A DNA stretch of 64,000 bases, taken from NCBI GenBank assembly GCA_963693085.1, contig OY856410.1, forward strand, positions 1,396,220,363-1,396,284,362, given 5' to 3'. The notes under the pieces were generated by a model. That model saw nothing but the letters and a program-made list of their open reading frames with translations, did no database searches and was not told the DNA's origin. Source of the stretch: Alisma plantago-aquatica. Taxonomy: Eukaryota > Streptophyta > Magnoliopsida > Alismatales > Alismataceae. How positions within the stretch are numbered: the first letter of the stretch is position 1; each line of letters starts with the position of its first letter. Position numbers and translations under genes: made by a program. Shown here in pieces: positions 11,686-21,240 of this stretch.

Positions 11686-12386
11686 AGCATTTTGATTGTC
11701 CTCAATCAAACTGTACCTATTTTTAAAGTTTCATTTGTGATACTACTTCATGACCAGACATTGTCCTCAGATAAGGGGTTTAAGCGTGCTTTTCGAGACA
11801 TTCATTGGGAAAATTACATCTACTCACGAGCAACGGGCTTTATTGTTTTTTCCTCACCTTATTTACGCAAAAATATTCTCTTCAGCTTTGGCGAGACTTT
11901 GGTGCATGGTTTTGAAGTTAGCTTTCACACCGAACAACTTTTAGGAGCAAGAAGTTGGGTTTTTGGGAAGGCTAAAGGCTTTTTGGGTTTTTCTTGTTTC
12001 CCATTGGTCCATCCAGGTACAGGTTCATTAGCGGGCAAGTGGTCCCTACAGTCCAAGCCAATTGGCTTTAGAGTAGTGATTTCACATCCTACGTACCACT
12101 GCCCCAGATCTACAATGCCTAAAGATGGGTACTTTTAGAAGAACAAGCATTTTGTTTTTTTTCATTAGGCACAACTCTCATGCTTTTATTCACTTTCATA
12201 AGGCTTTTCTCTCTTTTTCTTTTGGGATTTTGGAAGATAAGGGGGAAAAGGAGTTTTGCTATTCGGGCAGCTTTTTCCTTCATATGCACATCTCTTAGCT
12301 GTTGCGAGATTGTTTTTTTTCAAAATTGGCATAGAAAAAGTCATAGCTTTTTTGTCGTTTGCGATTGCATTTTCAGAATGATCATA
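11686..12386 (-). other. 3' untranslated region of the Athila-like element, proximal part
   Basis: Between the polypurine tract and the CACTA insertion. Short open frames on both strands show no recognisable domain. In the element's direction this is the DNA between the third ORF and the 3' LTR; it resumes at 20289 on the other side of the CACTA element. Confidence 0.5.
12384..12386. repeat. CACTA target duplication, left (ATA)
   Basis: ATA directly precedes CACTACTACA and recurs directly after the right end. Confidence 0.85.
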
Positions 12387-12400
12387 CACTACTACAGAAA
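12387..12400 (+). repeat. CACTA left terminal inverted repeat
   Basis: CACTACTACAGAAA; its ten-base core is matched by the reverse complement of the right end. Confidence 0.93.
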
Positions 12401-12965
12401 TGGCTTATAACGTCACTTTTAAAGGTGTCGGTTGCATAAATACACTGACACCTAAACAATAAAGCGTTGATTTATAAAATAAATCGACATCAATCTGTGA
12501 AGGGCGACCAGACACGGGTATCACTTTTATTCGGTGTCGGTTCCTTAATAACAAACTGACACTAAAAATTAACCGCCAAATCCAAAATTTCCAGTGAAAA
12601 AAATTACCTCCAAAATTTAACATATGGCGTCGGTCATTAACTCATAAACCGACGATGAAAGGTTATTCACGAAACAGAAATTGGGCACATTTTGATCGTC
12701 AGTTTTACAACAATGACCGACACTTATGGGTTTTCCCGCGCTGTTCGCGGGAAATTTTTCACACCCTTTGAGCGTCATATTTTTAAAAAAACCGACGACT
12801 ATGGTCATTAATCGAGAACAAATTTTTTAATCAGCATATGTAGATAGACCTCGGTTTTTTTCTAGTTAAAACCGACGATTATCATTGAGAAGAGGTGTCG
12901 GTTTTTGTGGTTAACCGACACCTTCATTTTTATGTGTCAGTTTTGTTGAATAACCGACACCGAAT
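12401..12965 (+). repeat. CACTA 5' subterminal repeats
   Basis: About a dozen copies of GGTGTCGGTT / AACCGACACC-like motifs alternate in both orientations (near 12424, 12534, 12626, 12648, 12790, 12893, 12914, 12952), forming potential hairpins. In CACTA elements such motifs are the binding sites of the transposase accessory protein. Confidence 0.85.
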
Positions 12966-13019
12966 GTTAACTTAATAGTACGCGAGCGAGCCCGACTCTT
13001 CCCCTTTCTCTATGTGTTG

Positions 13020-13360
13020 CAATTGGCTTAGGGTCTGGCAATTTCGGTGAGCAAGCAGTGCTCCCTCAGCTCCGCCGCCCACCGTTGCCGTTCTCCTTAC
13101 TCGCCGCGGGCCACCTGCTGCTCGTCGCTTGCTGGACGATCTCTGCTCCTCTATCGATGCCACTCACTGCTCCAGCGGCCTGGTCTCCTGCTCTCCGATG
13201 GCCTGCTCTCTTGCTGCTCCGGCGCCTCCGACGGCCTGCTCTCTTACTGCTCCGGCCAACTCCGGCGGCCTACTCTCTAACTGCTCCAACTCCGACGCTA
13301 CCTTCCTGCTTCCTTCCGCCGCCGCCACTGCTTCTGCCGCTGCTCCGGCCAATCAAAGGT
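13020..13360 (+). other. GC-rich leader of the CACTA transcription unit
   Basis: An abrupt CT/GC-rich stretch in an AT-rich element, open in all three forward frames and one reverse frame, so openness is not evidence of coding. It ends AATCAAAG|GTAATGG, a possible 5' splice site at about 13359. The likely role is the transcribed untranslated or first-exon part upstream of the transposase; a captured host fragment is an alternative. Confidence 0.45.
13198..13300 (+). repeat. Three tandem units of about 33 bp in the CACTA leader
   Basis: Units beginning GGCCTGCTCTCTTGCTGCTCC repeat with small changes near 13200, 13233 and 13267; the third is shorter and carries TACTCTCTAACTGCTCC. In the frame beginning at 13129 they would give Ala/Ser/Thr/Pro repeats. 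Confidence 0.7.
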
Positions 13361-13799
13361 AATGGAACCATCTCCATTTCTACGTGTGTGCTATGTGTGT
13401 GACATGTAGGAGTACCTTATAGTCTGGTTTCCATCTCTGTTTCTACTGTGGTTGATCCACTGGTTTCTATGTGTGTGCTATTACAACTAGGAGTACCGTA
13501 CAGTCTGGTCTCCATCTTCATTTATTGTATCCAATGTTGATTTTTGTAGGGTTCTTGTCTGACCCGACTCTAGTATTGGTGTCATTTTTACTTTATTCAT
13601 CCTTTAATACATTGTTAAGAGTGGATTTGATGTCTACCTGCATGGGAGTTGTGATCTTGAATTAATATATATTTTTACAGAGTATTTAATACATGACTTT
13701 GTGCCTAATATTAGATCCTCTAAGGGAGTGTTTATTTAAATTGAACATTGTATATGAAACAAAATATGATTGTCTAGTATTTTTTCAATGATCACTTCC
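13361..13799 (+). other. Intron-like AT-rich CACTA DNA
   Basis: No conserved coding or repeat signal seen apart from two copies of a short phrase around TAGGAGTACC (near 13408 and 13489). Consistent with an intron between the GC-rich blocks. Confidence 0.35.
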
Positions 13800-14165
13800 A
13801 TTACGGTTCAGGAGCTCGCCGACCTTCTACCTAGCTACTCCAGAGCTCACCACCTGCTCCAGAGCTCACTGGCCTTCTACCTGCTCCAGAGATCGCCACT
13901 CATTGGCTTCCTACTCCAGAGCTCACCGCCTACTGCCTGCTCATCGCCGCCCTTCTCCCTCCTCCTTGCTCACTCGCTCGTTGTCTGCTCACCGCTCTTC
14001 CATGCTCGCCTGCCCGCTCGGCCTGCCCGTTCGGCTTCCATGTGCACCCATCTGTCTCACCCTCTCTCCCTGCTCTAGAGCAAGATGCCCGACTGGGCTC
14101 AAACAGAGGTAAACATCCCCAAAAACCCTCTGTCTCGCCCTCTCTCCCAGCTCCAGAGCAAGACG
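13800..14165 (+). other. Second CT-rich block of the CACTA leader
   Basis: CTCCAGAGCTCAC-like phrases recur at about 13842, 13858, 13885 and 13915, and CTCTCCCTGCTCTAGAGCAAGATGC-like phrases near 14065 and 14140. Overlapping open frames arise from the repetitive composition. Probably a degenerate duplicate of leader sequence. Confidence 0.4.
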
Positions 14166-14676
14166 CTCTGATTTGTATTTACTTAAATATTGATTTGTAT
14201 TTACTTATCTACTCATTCATTCATCTAATGATTTTTTACTCATCACATTATTTAAATTTAGGGCTTTATATTTATTCATCTACTTTTTAAAATTATTTAA
14301 TCATCTCTTGATTTATATTTGTTTATCAATTCAGATGTACTTTTTTATCTATTGCTTTGTATTTGTTTATCTACTGATTATATTTATTTATCTAATGTTT
14401 TGAGTTTACTTATTTAGATGTTGCTATTGTAAATCAACCTAGGATATGAATAAATCTTGTTCTTGCATATATTTGTGCTTATAATCCTCATGCTTGACCT
14501 AATTCAGTAAACCCTAGGAATTGATAGTATAAATGCATCTAAACATTCATAAGCTATTAATGTTGATTAATTTAGGAAGCATTGATATGTTGTTATGGCT
14601 GTCCACAAGTGTTTTTATAAGAAATTGTGTGTTGAATGGGGTTGTGAACAAGGAACTGGTGTTGTATTTGTTGGCC
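14166..14676 (+). other. AT-rich CACTA DNA without recognised content
   Basis: TTTATCTACT-type phrases repeat loosely (14180-14400). No coding or structural signal before the foldbacks. Confidence 0.4.
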
Positions 14677-14686
14677 TAGAAACCCG

Positions 14687-14719
14687 TCCAAGATTTACTC
14701 ATTAGGAGTAAATCTTGGA
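14687..14719. repeat. Perfect short hairpin, 14-bp arms, 5-nt loop
   Basis: TCCAAGATTTACTC (14687-14700) is the exact reverse complement of GAGTAAATCTTGGA (14706-14719). It lies just before the longer foldback at 14740. Confidence 0.85.
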
Positions 14720-14739
14720 TAGTCCTCGGTTTGGGACTT

Positions 14740-14932
14740 TTCTTGAAAACCTCATCTCACTTAGGATGTAAGTGTATAATGTGTATTGGGTTTTTAAGAA
14801 AATTTCGGCAGCATTTCCCCGTTTGTTCTCTAAGTACATATGTACTTGGAGAACAGCGGGGAAATCCTACCGAAATTTTCTTGAAAACCCAATACACATT
14901 ATACACTTACTAGTGAGATTAGGTGTTCAAGA
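14740..14932. repeat. Long foldback of about 190 bp in the CACTA element
   Basis: The two arms pair around a palindromic centre AGTACATATGTACT (14833-14846). Left-arm phrases TTCTTGAAAACC, AAGTGTATAATGTGTATTGG, AAGAAAATTTCGG and TTTCCCCG all reappear in reverse complement on the right. Only a few mismatches and one small bulge are visible. It overlaps the front of the long transposase frame, so codons 14772-15074 there are not coding. An expressed copy would form a long double-stranded stem. Confidence 0.88.
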
Positions 14933-15074
14933 ATGGGATAGGTGGTATACATTTATTATATATAAGAATGACGTCACATGTATAAACCCTAAAGTTTTAA
15001 CCATAAACTCTAATCTGTTTACCCTAGACCCTAATATTGTTGTAATATATACTTATTTTCTCTTTGATCATAGA

Positions 15075-18000
15075 ATGGATAGATCATGGATGTCCATTCG
15101 CAATCGCTGCACCCCAGAGTTTATTTCTGGTCTTTATCAGTTTATTAGATTTGCCGAGGAACATAGGAAACTACCTGGAGATAGGTTCTACTGTCCATGT
15201 AGGCATTGCGGTAACAACTTGAAAGTCATTACTGGTGACGAAATCAGAAGTCATGTCATGTGCAACGGGATTGTACAAGGCTATATAGAATGGCACTGGC
15301 ATGGAGAGATTTCAAACCTAAAACTAGTGGATGTTGATAGCAGTGCTTGTGTGGAAGAAGAAATTTCCTCCGATGATGTAGATGTGAATGAACCAGTTCC
15401 AGTAGACATCGTTGATGCGATGTTGGATAGTTGTGGGGTAGAGCACACCGATCCACCTCCCATGTTTAGAAACATTGTGCATGATGTTGAGATACCATTA
15501 TACATGGGTTGTAAGTTTACGAAGCTTAGCGCTGTGTTGAGATTGTATAAACTGAAAGCTAACAATCGATGGAGCGATAAAAGCTTCACGTCATTGTTGT
15601 CTTTCTTGAAAGAAATTCTTCTGGAAGGAAATGGGCTGTCGATCTCAACATACCGGTTAAAGAAATTGTTGTGCCCAATGAGAATGGAGGCCAAGAAGAT
15701 ACACGCATGCAAGAATGATTGTGTATTATTTCAAAAGGACTATGTGGATTTGAAAGATTGTCCGAAATGTGGTGCGTCAAGGTATAAATTGACGACTTCG
15801 AGGGAGTCCAAAACTGGTTCTCCCGCCAAGGTGATGTGGTATCTACCTATAATACCATGGTTTCAACGTTTGTTTTCCAATCCTATAGATGTGAAGAATT
15901 TGAGGTGGCATGCAGATGTTCAGAAAAATAATGATGGGATCCTACGACATGCGTCTGATTCCCCACAGTGGAAGAAGATTGATTTATTGTACCCTAAATT
16001 CGGTGAAGAGGACAGGAATCTAAGACTTGGGCTTTGTACAGATGGGATAAATCCATACAGGACATTGAGCAACCAACATAGCTCTTGGCCAGTCATGCTT
16101 GTTATATACAATCTTCCTCCCTGGTTGTGTATGAAAAATAAGTACATTATGTTTTCGTTGTTGATATCGGGCCCTAAACAACCTGGAAATGATATCGATG
16201 TTTATCTTAAACCTCTGATTGATGACTTAAAGAAACTCTGAGGTGAAGGTGTGATGACCTATGATGCTTCACGAAGAGAGACATTTTGTTTGCATGCTAT
16301 GTTGTTTTGCACTGTGAATGACTTTCTAGCATATGGGAATTTGTCTGGATATAGTGTCAAAGGATCTAAAGCGTGTCCTATATGTGAAGAGAACACTTAT
16401 TCAATATGACTAAAACACGGCGGCAAGACTGTATATCTTGCTCTTCGAAGGTTTCTTCCAAAATTTCATCTGTATCATAGGTTGCGCAAAGCATTCAATG
16501 GACGGAATGAGGAACGTAGTGCACCTAAACCTATATCAGGGGAGGATGTTTATGAAAGAGTGAAAGACATCACCAATGCATTTGGTAAGAGATCACAATG
16601 TACGATGGCCACAAGGAGTGACAAGTCTTTATTCAAGAAGAAGTCGATATTTTGGGATCTTCCTTATTGAAGTTCTTTGACAGTCAGGCATTGTATCGAT
16701 GTCATGCACGTTGAGAAAAATGTATGTGATAGCGTCATCGGTACTCTATTGAATATACCAGGTAAGACTAAAGATGGGATAAAATCCAGAATGGACCTAC
16801 GTGAAATGGGAATAAGGACAGAATTAACAGAAGTAGTTAGTAGCGATCGGAGAACATACTTACTTCCCGCTTGTTACATGTTGTCTAGAAAGGAGAAGAA
16901 AGAATTTTGTGAATGCTTGGTAAATGTTAAGGTGCCACGGGGTTACTCATCCAACATCCGTACATTGGTATCAATGAAAGATCTGAAGTTGATAGGTCTT
17001 AAATCTCATGATTGTCACATTCTAATGCAACAAATATTGTCTGTGGCAATTAGATCTATATTTTCGAAGCATGTAAGGTTTGCAATCACCAGACTTTGTT
17101 TCTTTTTCAATAGTCTGTGCAGCAAAGTTATTGACATTGATACTCTCGATAATTTGCAAAGAGAAGTGGTTGTTACCCTATGTCAGCTTCAGATGTATTT
17201 TCCTCCATCGTTCTTTGATATCATGGTACATCTTGTTGTCCACTTGACTAGGGAAGTGAAAATGTTGGGACCAGTTTTCTTGCATTGGATGTATCCCTTT
17301 GAACGATACATGAGCGTTTTTAAAGGTGATGTTCGAAATCGTTATCGGCCTGAAGGGAGTATTATTGAGGGTTATGTGGCGAGAGAGGTTATGGATTTTT
17401 GCAATGACTTTCTGAGTGGTAATGATGCTCCCATGAATGACAAGAATATTGAGGAGAATTTTGGCAAAGGAGTTTTGGGATCACGGGTGAAAGTAATCAG
17501 TCGTGAGAAGTTGGAGCAAGGTCACTTGTATATTTTACACAACATCGACAAAGTGAGTGTTTATATTGAGGAACATACCAATTTCATCAAGAGACAATAT
17601 CCTCAATCCAATTCAATGTGGCTTGCTAGAGAGCATAACAAGACATTTATTAAGTTGTTTGAAGATAAAGTCTTACATCAACTATCTCAAACACTAGATA
17701 ATGTTACTGAAACCATCAAATGCCTCACCTTTAAACTAAAATTGAATTTTATGTCTTATGAAAGGTTTGACATAAATGGTTTCTCATATTACACAAAGCG
17801 TCAAGATGATAAGAGTGTCGTCCAAAATAGCAGGGTCACCCTTCAAGCGTCTTCATTGTTTTTTGCAAGTGCAAAGGATAAAAGTCCACGTGAAGCTAAA
17901 ATGTCATATTACAGTGTCATTGAAGACATATGGGAGTTTGACTATGTAGATTTCAGAATTCCGCTCTTTAAATGTAATTGGGTTGACAACAACAAAGGAG

Positions 18001-18329
18001 TTATAGTGGATGAATTGGGCTTCACGTTAGTGAACTTTGAAAAGATTGGCAAAAAGGGTGAACCATTCATATTGGCATCACATGCAAAGCAAGTATTTTA
18101 TATCGATGATCCTGCAAATGATAAATGGTCGGTTGTTCTTCATGGTAAAAGACACTTCATTGAAGATCCTATAGATGAAGAAGAGTACTATGATAAGTAT
18201 CATGACTCCAATCCATTCTCAGTTGGATTGCCAACACCACCAAACATTGAAGCTGGGGATCACAATGACTTGTATGTTTGCGGGGATCATAATGAAGGAT
18301 TTTTAATTGATAAAAGATCACAATATTAG
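15075..18329 (+). pseudogene. tnpD: CACTA TNPD-type transposase, three in-frame stops
   Basis: One frame of about 1085 codons from ATG 15075 (MDRSWM, the usual start of the transposase-associated domain) to 18329. Domains in order: transposase-associated zinc-like domain (CPCRHCGN ... HVMCNG ... WHWHGE); Transposase_21 core with CPKCGASRY, LGLCTDGINPYRTL, PGNDIDVYLKPLIDDL, YSVKGSKACPIC and DVMHVEKNVCD; DUF4218-like region (YFPPSFFDIMVHLVVHL, FERYMSVFK, RPEGSIIEGYV); DUF4216-like tail (YIDDPANDKWSVVLHGKRHF). Stops are TGA at 16239-16241, 16407-16409 and 16668-16670, and at least two stand where relatives usually have Trp. The enzyme would cut element ends; this copy is dead unless read through. 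Confidence 0.92.
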
Positions 18330-18673
18330 AGGCATGGATGTTTATATTTTTATTCTGTTCCCATGATGACCGTTTTGATGATCATCGTGAGGGTGAGGAC
18401 GTGCTTGCACCGCCTGACAATGTAAGTTTTAAGAATATATCCCTGAGATTTCTATCTATATGTTCATTTATAATTATATTATGTAAGTGTGTTTTTATCA
18501 AATTTTTAGGATACTAGTTAATAGCAATTCTATTTAATTAGCAGGCATTCGCCAAAGACTACAGGTTATGCAGGACGGCCATGACATAGCTATGCAGGCC
18601 ATCGACATTGCTTTGTAAATCCAAAGCGCAACAGTCGGAGAGAAAGCAAGCATCCCACACTAAGGTTATATAG
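18330..18673 (+). other. 3' part of the transposase transcription unit, possible intron
   Basis: GACAAT|GTAAGT at about 18421 is a strong 5' splice-site match and TTTTTAG at about 18510 or TTAGCAG at about 18543 are possible 3' sites, so a small intron may separate a short downstream exon from the transposase. No recognisable domain is present. Confidence 0.35.
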
Positions 18674-19160
18674 ATATATAGTGGGACTAAGGTGATGATC
18701 CCACCTGCTAAAATAGGTTACCGACAACTATATGTTATGACTAGGAGGTCGTGATTCAGCAACTGTATGCATTAGCAGGAGGACAAATAGATTTCACCAC
18801 GAGTTAACATTGAAGAAGGTCTACTAGCCTACACTGAGCTAAACAAGTTTATCAGTACTAGCCTAAGGCACAAGTACCGTTCGTCGAGACAATGATGGTC
18901 ATGGAAGCTTAGTGGCCACTACACGTTCAATTGGCCAGTCATTGTCCCGACGAACGGTACTTGTGCCTTAGGCTAGTACTGATAAACTTGTTTAGCTCAG
19001 TGTAGGTTAGTAGACCTTCTTCAATGTTAACTCGTGGTAAAATCTGTTTGTCCTCCTGTTAATGCATACGGTTGCTAAATCACAACCTCCCAGTCGTAAC
19101 ATGTAGTTGTCGGTAACCTGTTTTAGCATGTGGGATCGTCACCTTAGTCCCACTATATAT
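18674..19160. repeat. Long foldback of about 487 bp with 222-bp arms in the CACTA element
   Basis: Left arm 18674-18895 and right arm 18939-19160 are near-perfect reverse complements separated by a 43-base loop that itself carries TGGCCA pairs. By eye there are about 14 mismatches, all but one of them transitions, and no sizeable gap. It lies between the transposase and the 3' subterminal repeats, so it may sit in the transcript's 3' end. Transcription would give a long double-stranded stem suitable for Dicer-like processing. Confidence 0.92.
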
Positions 19161-19759
19161 GTACTAAGCTAGTGTTGTATGTAAATTCGACACTGCTGTT
19201 GTTATGCACTATATATGTGTTAGTCTGTCATGTTGTTATATGAATCTGAAACACTTGTACGTGTTGCACTTTATGTATTGTATATGTATCATGCTTCTCT
19301 TCATTGTGACTTCTTTTCTTATTTCATGGCTCTTCAATATGATTTTGTTGACAATGATGACAATGATGCATGAATAAAGAATAACTTTGTTCTCATAATT
19401 AATTTTGTGTGAATGTGAATGATTTTTTATGAATTGTCATATGTGTGTGAAAATCATCAATATATGAATGTTTCTACATGTGTCTAAATGTGAAAAGAGA
19501 TGAAATAAATGGAACTGCAGGTTGCTACTGGTTTCTACATGCGTGTGATGAAAAAAAAAATATGAATTAAATGTTCTTATACATGAGTGTGAATCACATA
19601 TATATAATATTGTCTATCATGTTAATTTTGCATGTTTGTGGCCTGTTGTTGGATAATATCAATGGATTTCATAAAACTTGTAGTTCATAACTGAACTGCA
19701 GGTTTCTCATCCTGCGACCAGCCACAGCAAGTCTGCAGACTGACAGAAAAAAAAAATCA
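19161..19759 (+). other. AT-rich CACTA DNA between foldback and subterminal repeats
   Basis: Rich in ATGTGTGTGAA / TATATG phrases, with an A run at 19550-19559. No gene or structured repeat seen. Confidence 0.4.
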
Positions 19760-20271
19760 AAACATAGGCGTCTGTTATTTGAACAAAACTGACACCTATG
19801 ATATACGGCGGCGGTTTTCCACCTAAAACTAACGTCTATGTGACCAGGTACCATGGCCGTGCTGGGAAGCATGGCCATGGTGGCAGACAGGGGATAGGGC
19901 GTCAGTTATTATCACAAAACTGACGTCGGTTCAGATGATGTGGCATCGGTTTCTCTTAGAAAACTGACGCCTATAATCCCTTTGCTGGCGTGTTTTGGTG
20001 GTGGGAAGAGTTTTGGCGGCAGTTGTTTAGTAAACAACTGATGCATATAGTCCCTTTGCTGGCGCGTTTTCGGTGGCGGGAAGAGTTTGGGCGTCATTTT
20101 TGACTAAACAACCGACGCATATAGTCCCTTTGCTGGCGCGTTTTCGGTGGCGAAAAACGTTTTGGCGTCGGTTGGGATCCGACGCTGAAGGTGTCCCCCT
20201 TTAGCGGCGCCCACTTGGGTGTCGCTTTGAAATAGATACTAAAGAGCTTAAATAACCGACGCTAAAAGGCT
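19760..20271 (+). repeat. CACTA 3' subterminal repeats
   Basis: Repeated GGCGTCAGTT ... AACTGACGCC-type motifs plus three related blocks containing CCCTTTGCTGGCG (near 19978, 20052, 20126) spaced about 74 bases apart. Same function expected as the 5' block. Confidence 0.85.
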
Positions 20272-20285
20272 TTTATGTAGTAGTG
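20272..20285 (-). repeat. CACTA right terminal inverted repeat
   Basis: Reverse complement reads CACTACTACATAAA, followed outward by the ATA target duplication at 20286-20288. Confidence 0.93.
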
Positions 20286-20288
20286 ATA
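20286..20288. repeat. CACTA target duplication, right (ATA)
   Basis: ATA follows the right terminus; three bases is the standard length for CACTA insertions. Confidence 0.85.
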
Positions 20289-20591
20289 ACAAAAGCGTGC
20301 ACCACCTTAGACACAAAGAGAACAAGCTGGGAGAAGTTGTATCTGATATTTACTATAGAAAACATATGTACAAGTGTATAGAGGCAAGGAGTTGTATATG
20401 CATAGTTTTGTATTAGACTTGTATATGTATATATACACAGGATATATATAAGAGAAAAGAGAAAGAAAGACAAAATGGAAGAGTTTTTAATACCTCCCTC
20501 ACTGATATATAGTACCCCCCCAAACTTAACCCACACTCTGTCTCAGAGTTGTGAGATAAATAAGGTAGGATGGTGATAAGTCAGTGAGGGT
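20289..20591 (-). other. 3' untranslated region of the Athila-like element, distal part
   Basis: Lies between the end of the third ORF and the CACTA insertion. It contains a second G-rich tract (minus-strand AAGTTTGGGGGGGTACT near 20510-20526), which resembles an internal polypurine tract but is not next to an LTR. The rest is AT-rich with TATATA runs. Confidence 0.5.
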
Positions 20592-21240
20592 TTAGCTGGT
20601 GAGCGCGCCTCCTTCAGATATAAGCTCCCATACATATTCTCCATGTTTGCTGTGGTAGTCGATGTGGTGGAGCTTGTCAGGCATTCGTTGTAGCGCTACC
20701 GAGCTAGAGATCCATTCTAGCATGAAGATGTCACAGTCATTGGATAGAGGAACTTGTTGTGGACTGCTGTGCCAGAACTGAAGCTCGTGCCAATTGCTCT
20801 CTGTCGTCTCCAAGAATGGCTAGATCAGCGTTGCCACCTCCGTATAGTATTTTCTTACTAAGCACTCAAGGGGTGTCAATGTTGTCGATGTACACTGCAC
20901 TGTATGATCTTTGTTGCTATCTGAGATGTTGTAGAAAATTCCTGCTCGTGGCAAGTATACATCGTCAGGAGTGTCCAATGGTTGTAGTGTAGGATAGGTA
21001 GGAAGATGATACATGGCATGCTGCTTTGTATCTTTTCTAGAAATGATTGCTTCGCTCCTGACTCATCATCTAGGTAGATATCATTGAATAGCATAGGATG
21101 GGTGATATATGTGTGTTCAAATTTTCTTTGTAGTAATTGGATGTAGGCTGTCGCCACTGACATTGTCAAACATCCTACTGCCTTTATCATGTCTCGAAGA
21201 TCATCCACTGGGACAATGACGTCTTCTGCCTCATAGATGA
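20592..21240 (-). pseudogene. Ulp1/C48 cysteine protease-like domain
   Basis: The domain spans two minus frames because of a frameshift near 20880-21010. Visible elements in order: a helix ending MSVATAYIQLLQRKFE; the beta-strand and His motif CIIFLPILHYNHWTLLTMY (about 21040-21100); an Asp-containing stretch (DNK-like, about 20930); and NDCDIFMLEW (about 20700-20735), where Cys follows Asn-Asp as in Ulp1 enzymes. C48 peptidases cleave ubiquitin-like modifiers; the substrate here is unknown and the copy is broken. Confidence 0.6.

Larger units (their letters stand above)
12387..20285 (+). mobile_element. CACTA (En/Spm) DNA transposon, apparently complete ends, inactive transposase
   Basis: Begins CACTACTACAGAAATGGC and ends in the inverted ...TGTAGTAGTG. 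The first ten bases are perfectly inverted and similarity extends further. A 3-bp target duplication ATA flanks it (12384-12386 and 20286-20288), as expected for CACTA elements. Inside are subterminal CGGTT/AACCG repeats, a GC-rich leader, three foldbacks and a TNPD-type transposase with three in-frame stops. At 7.9 kb it is a normal size for an autonomous family member. No separate TNPA-like gene was recognised. Confidence 0.93.

Noticed and set aside
13047..13402. Overlapping Pro/Ala/Leu-rich frames in the CACTA leader as a gene
   Set aside because: All forward frames and one reverse frame are open together, the mark of low-complexity GC-rich DNA, and no domain is visible.
20510..20526. G-rich tract as the true polypurine tract and LTR start of the Athila-like element
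   Set aside because: What follows on the minus strand begins TACTATATATC, not TG, and a better tract adjoins TGATAACACT at 11671; kept as a possible internal tract only.
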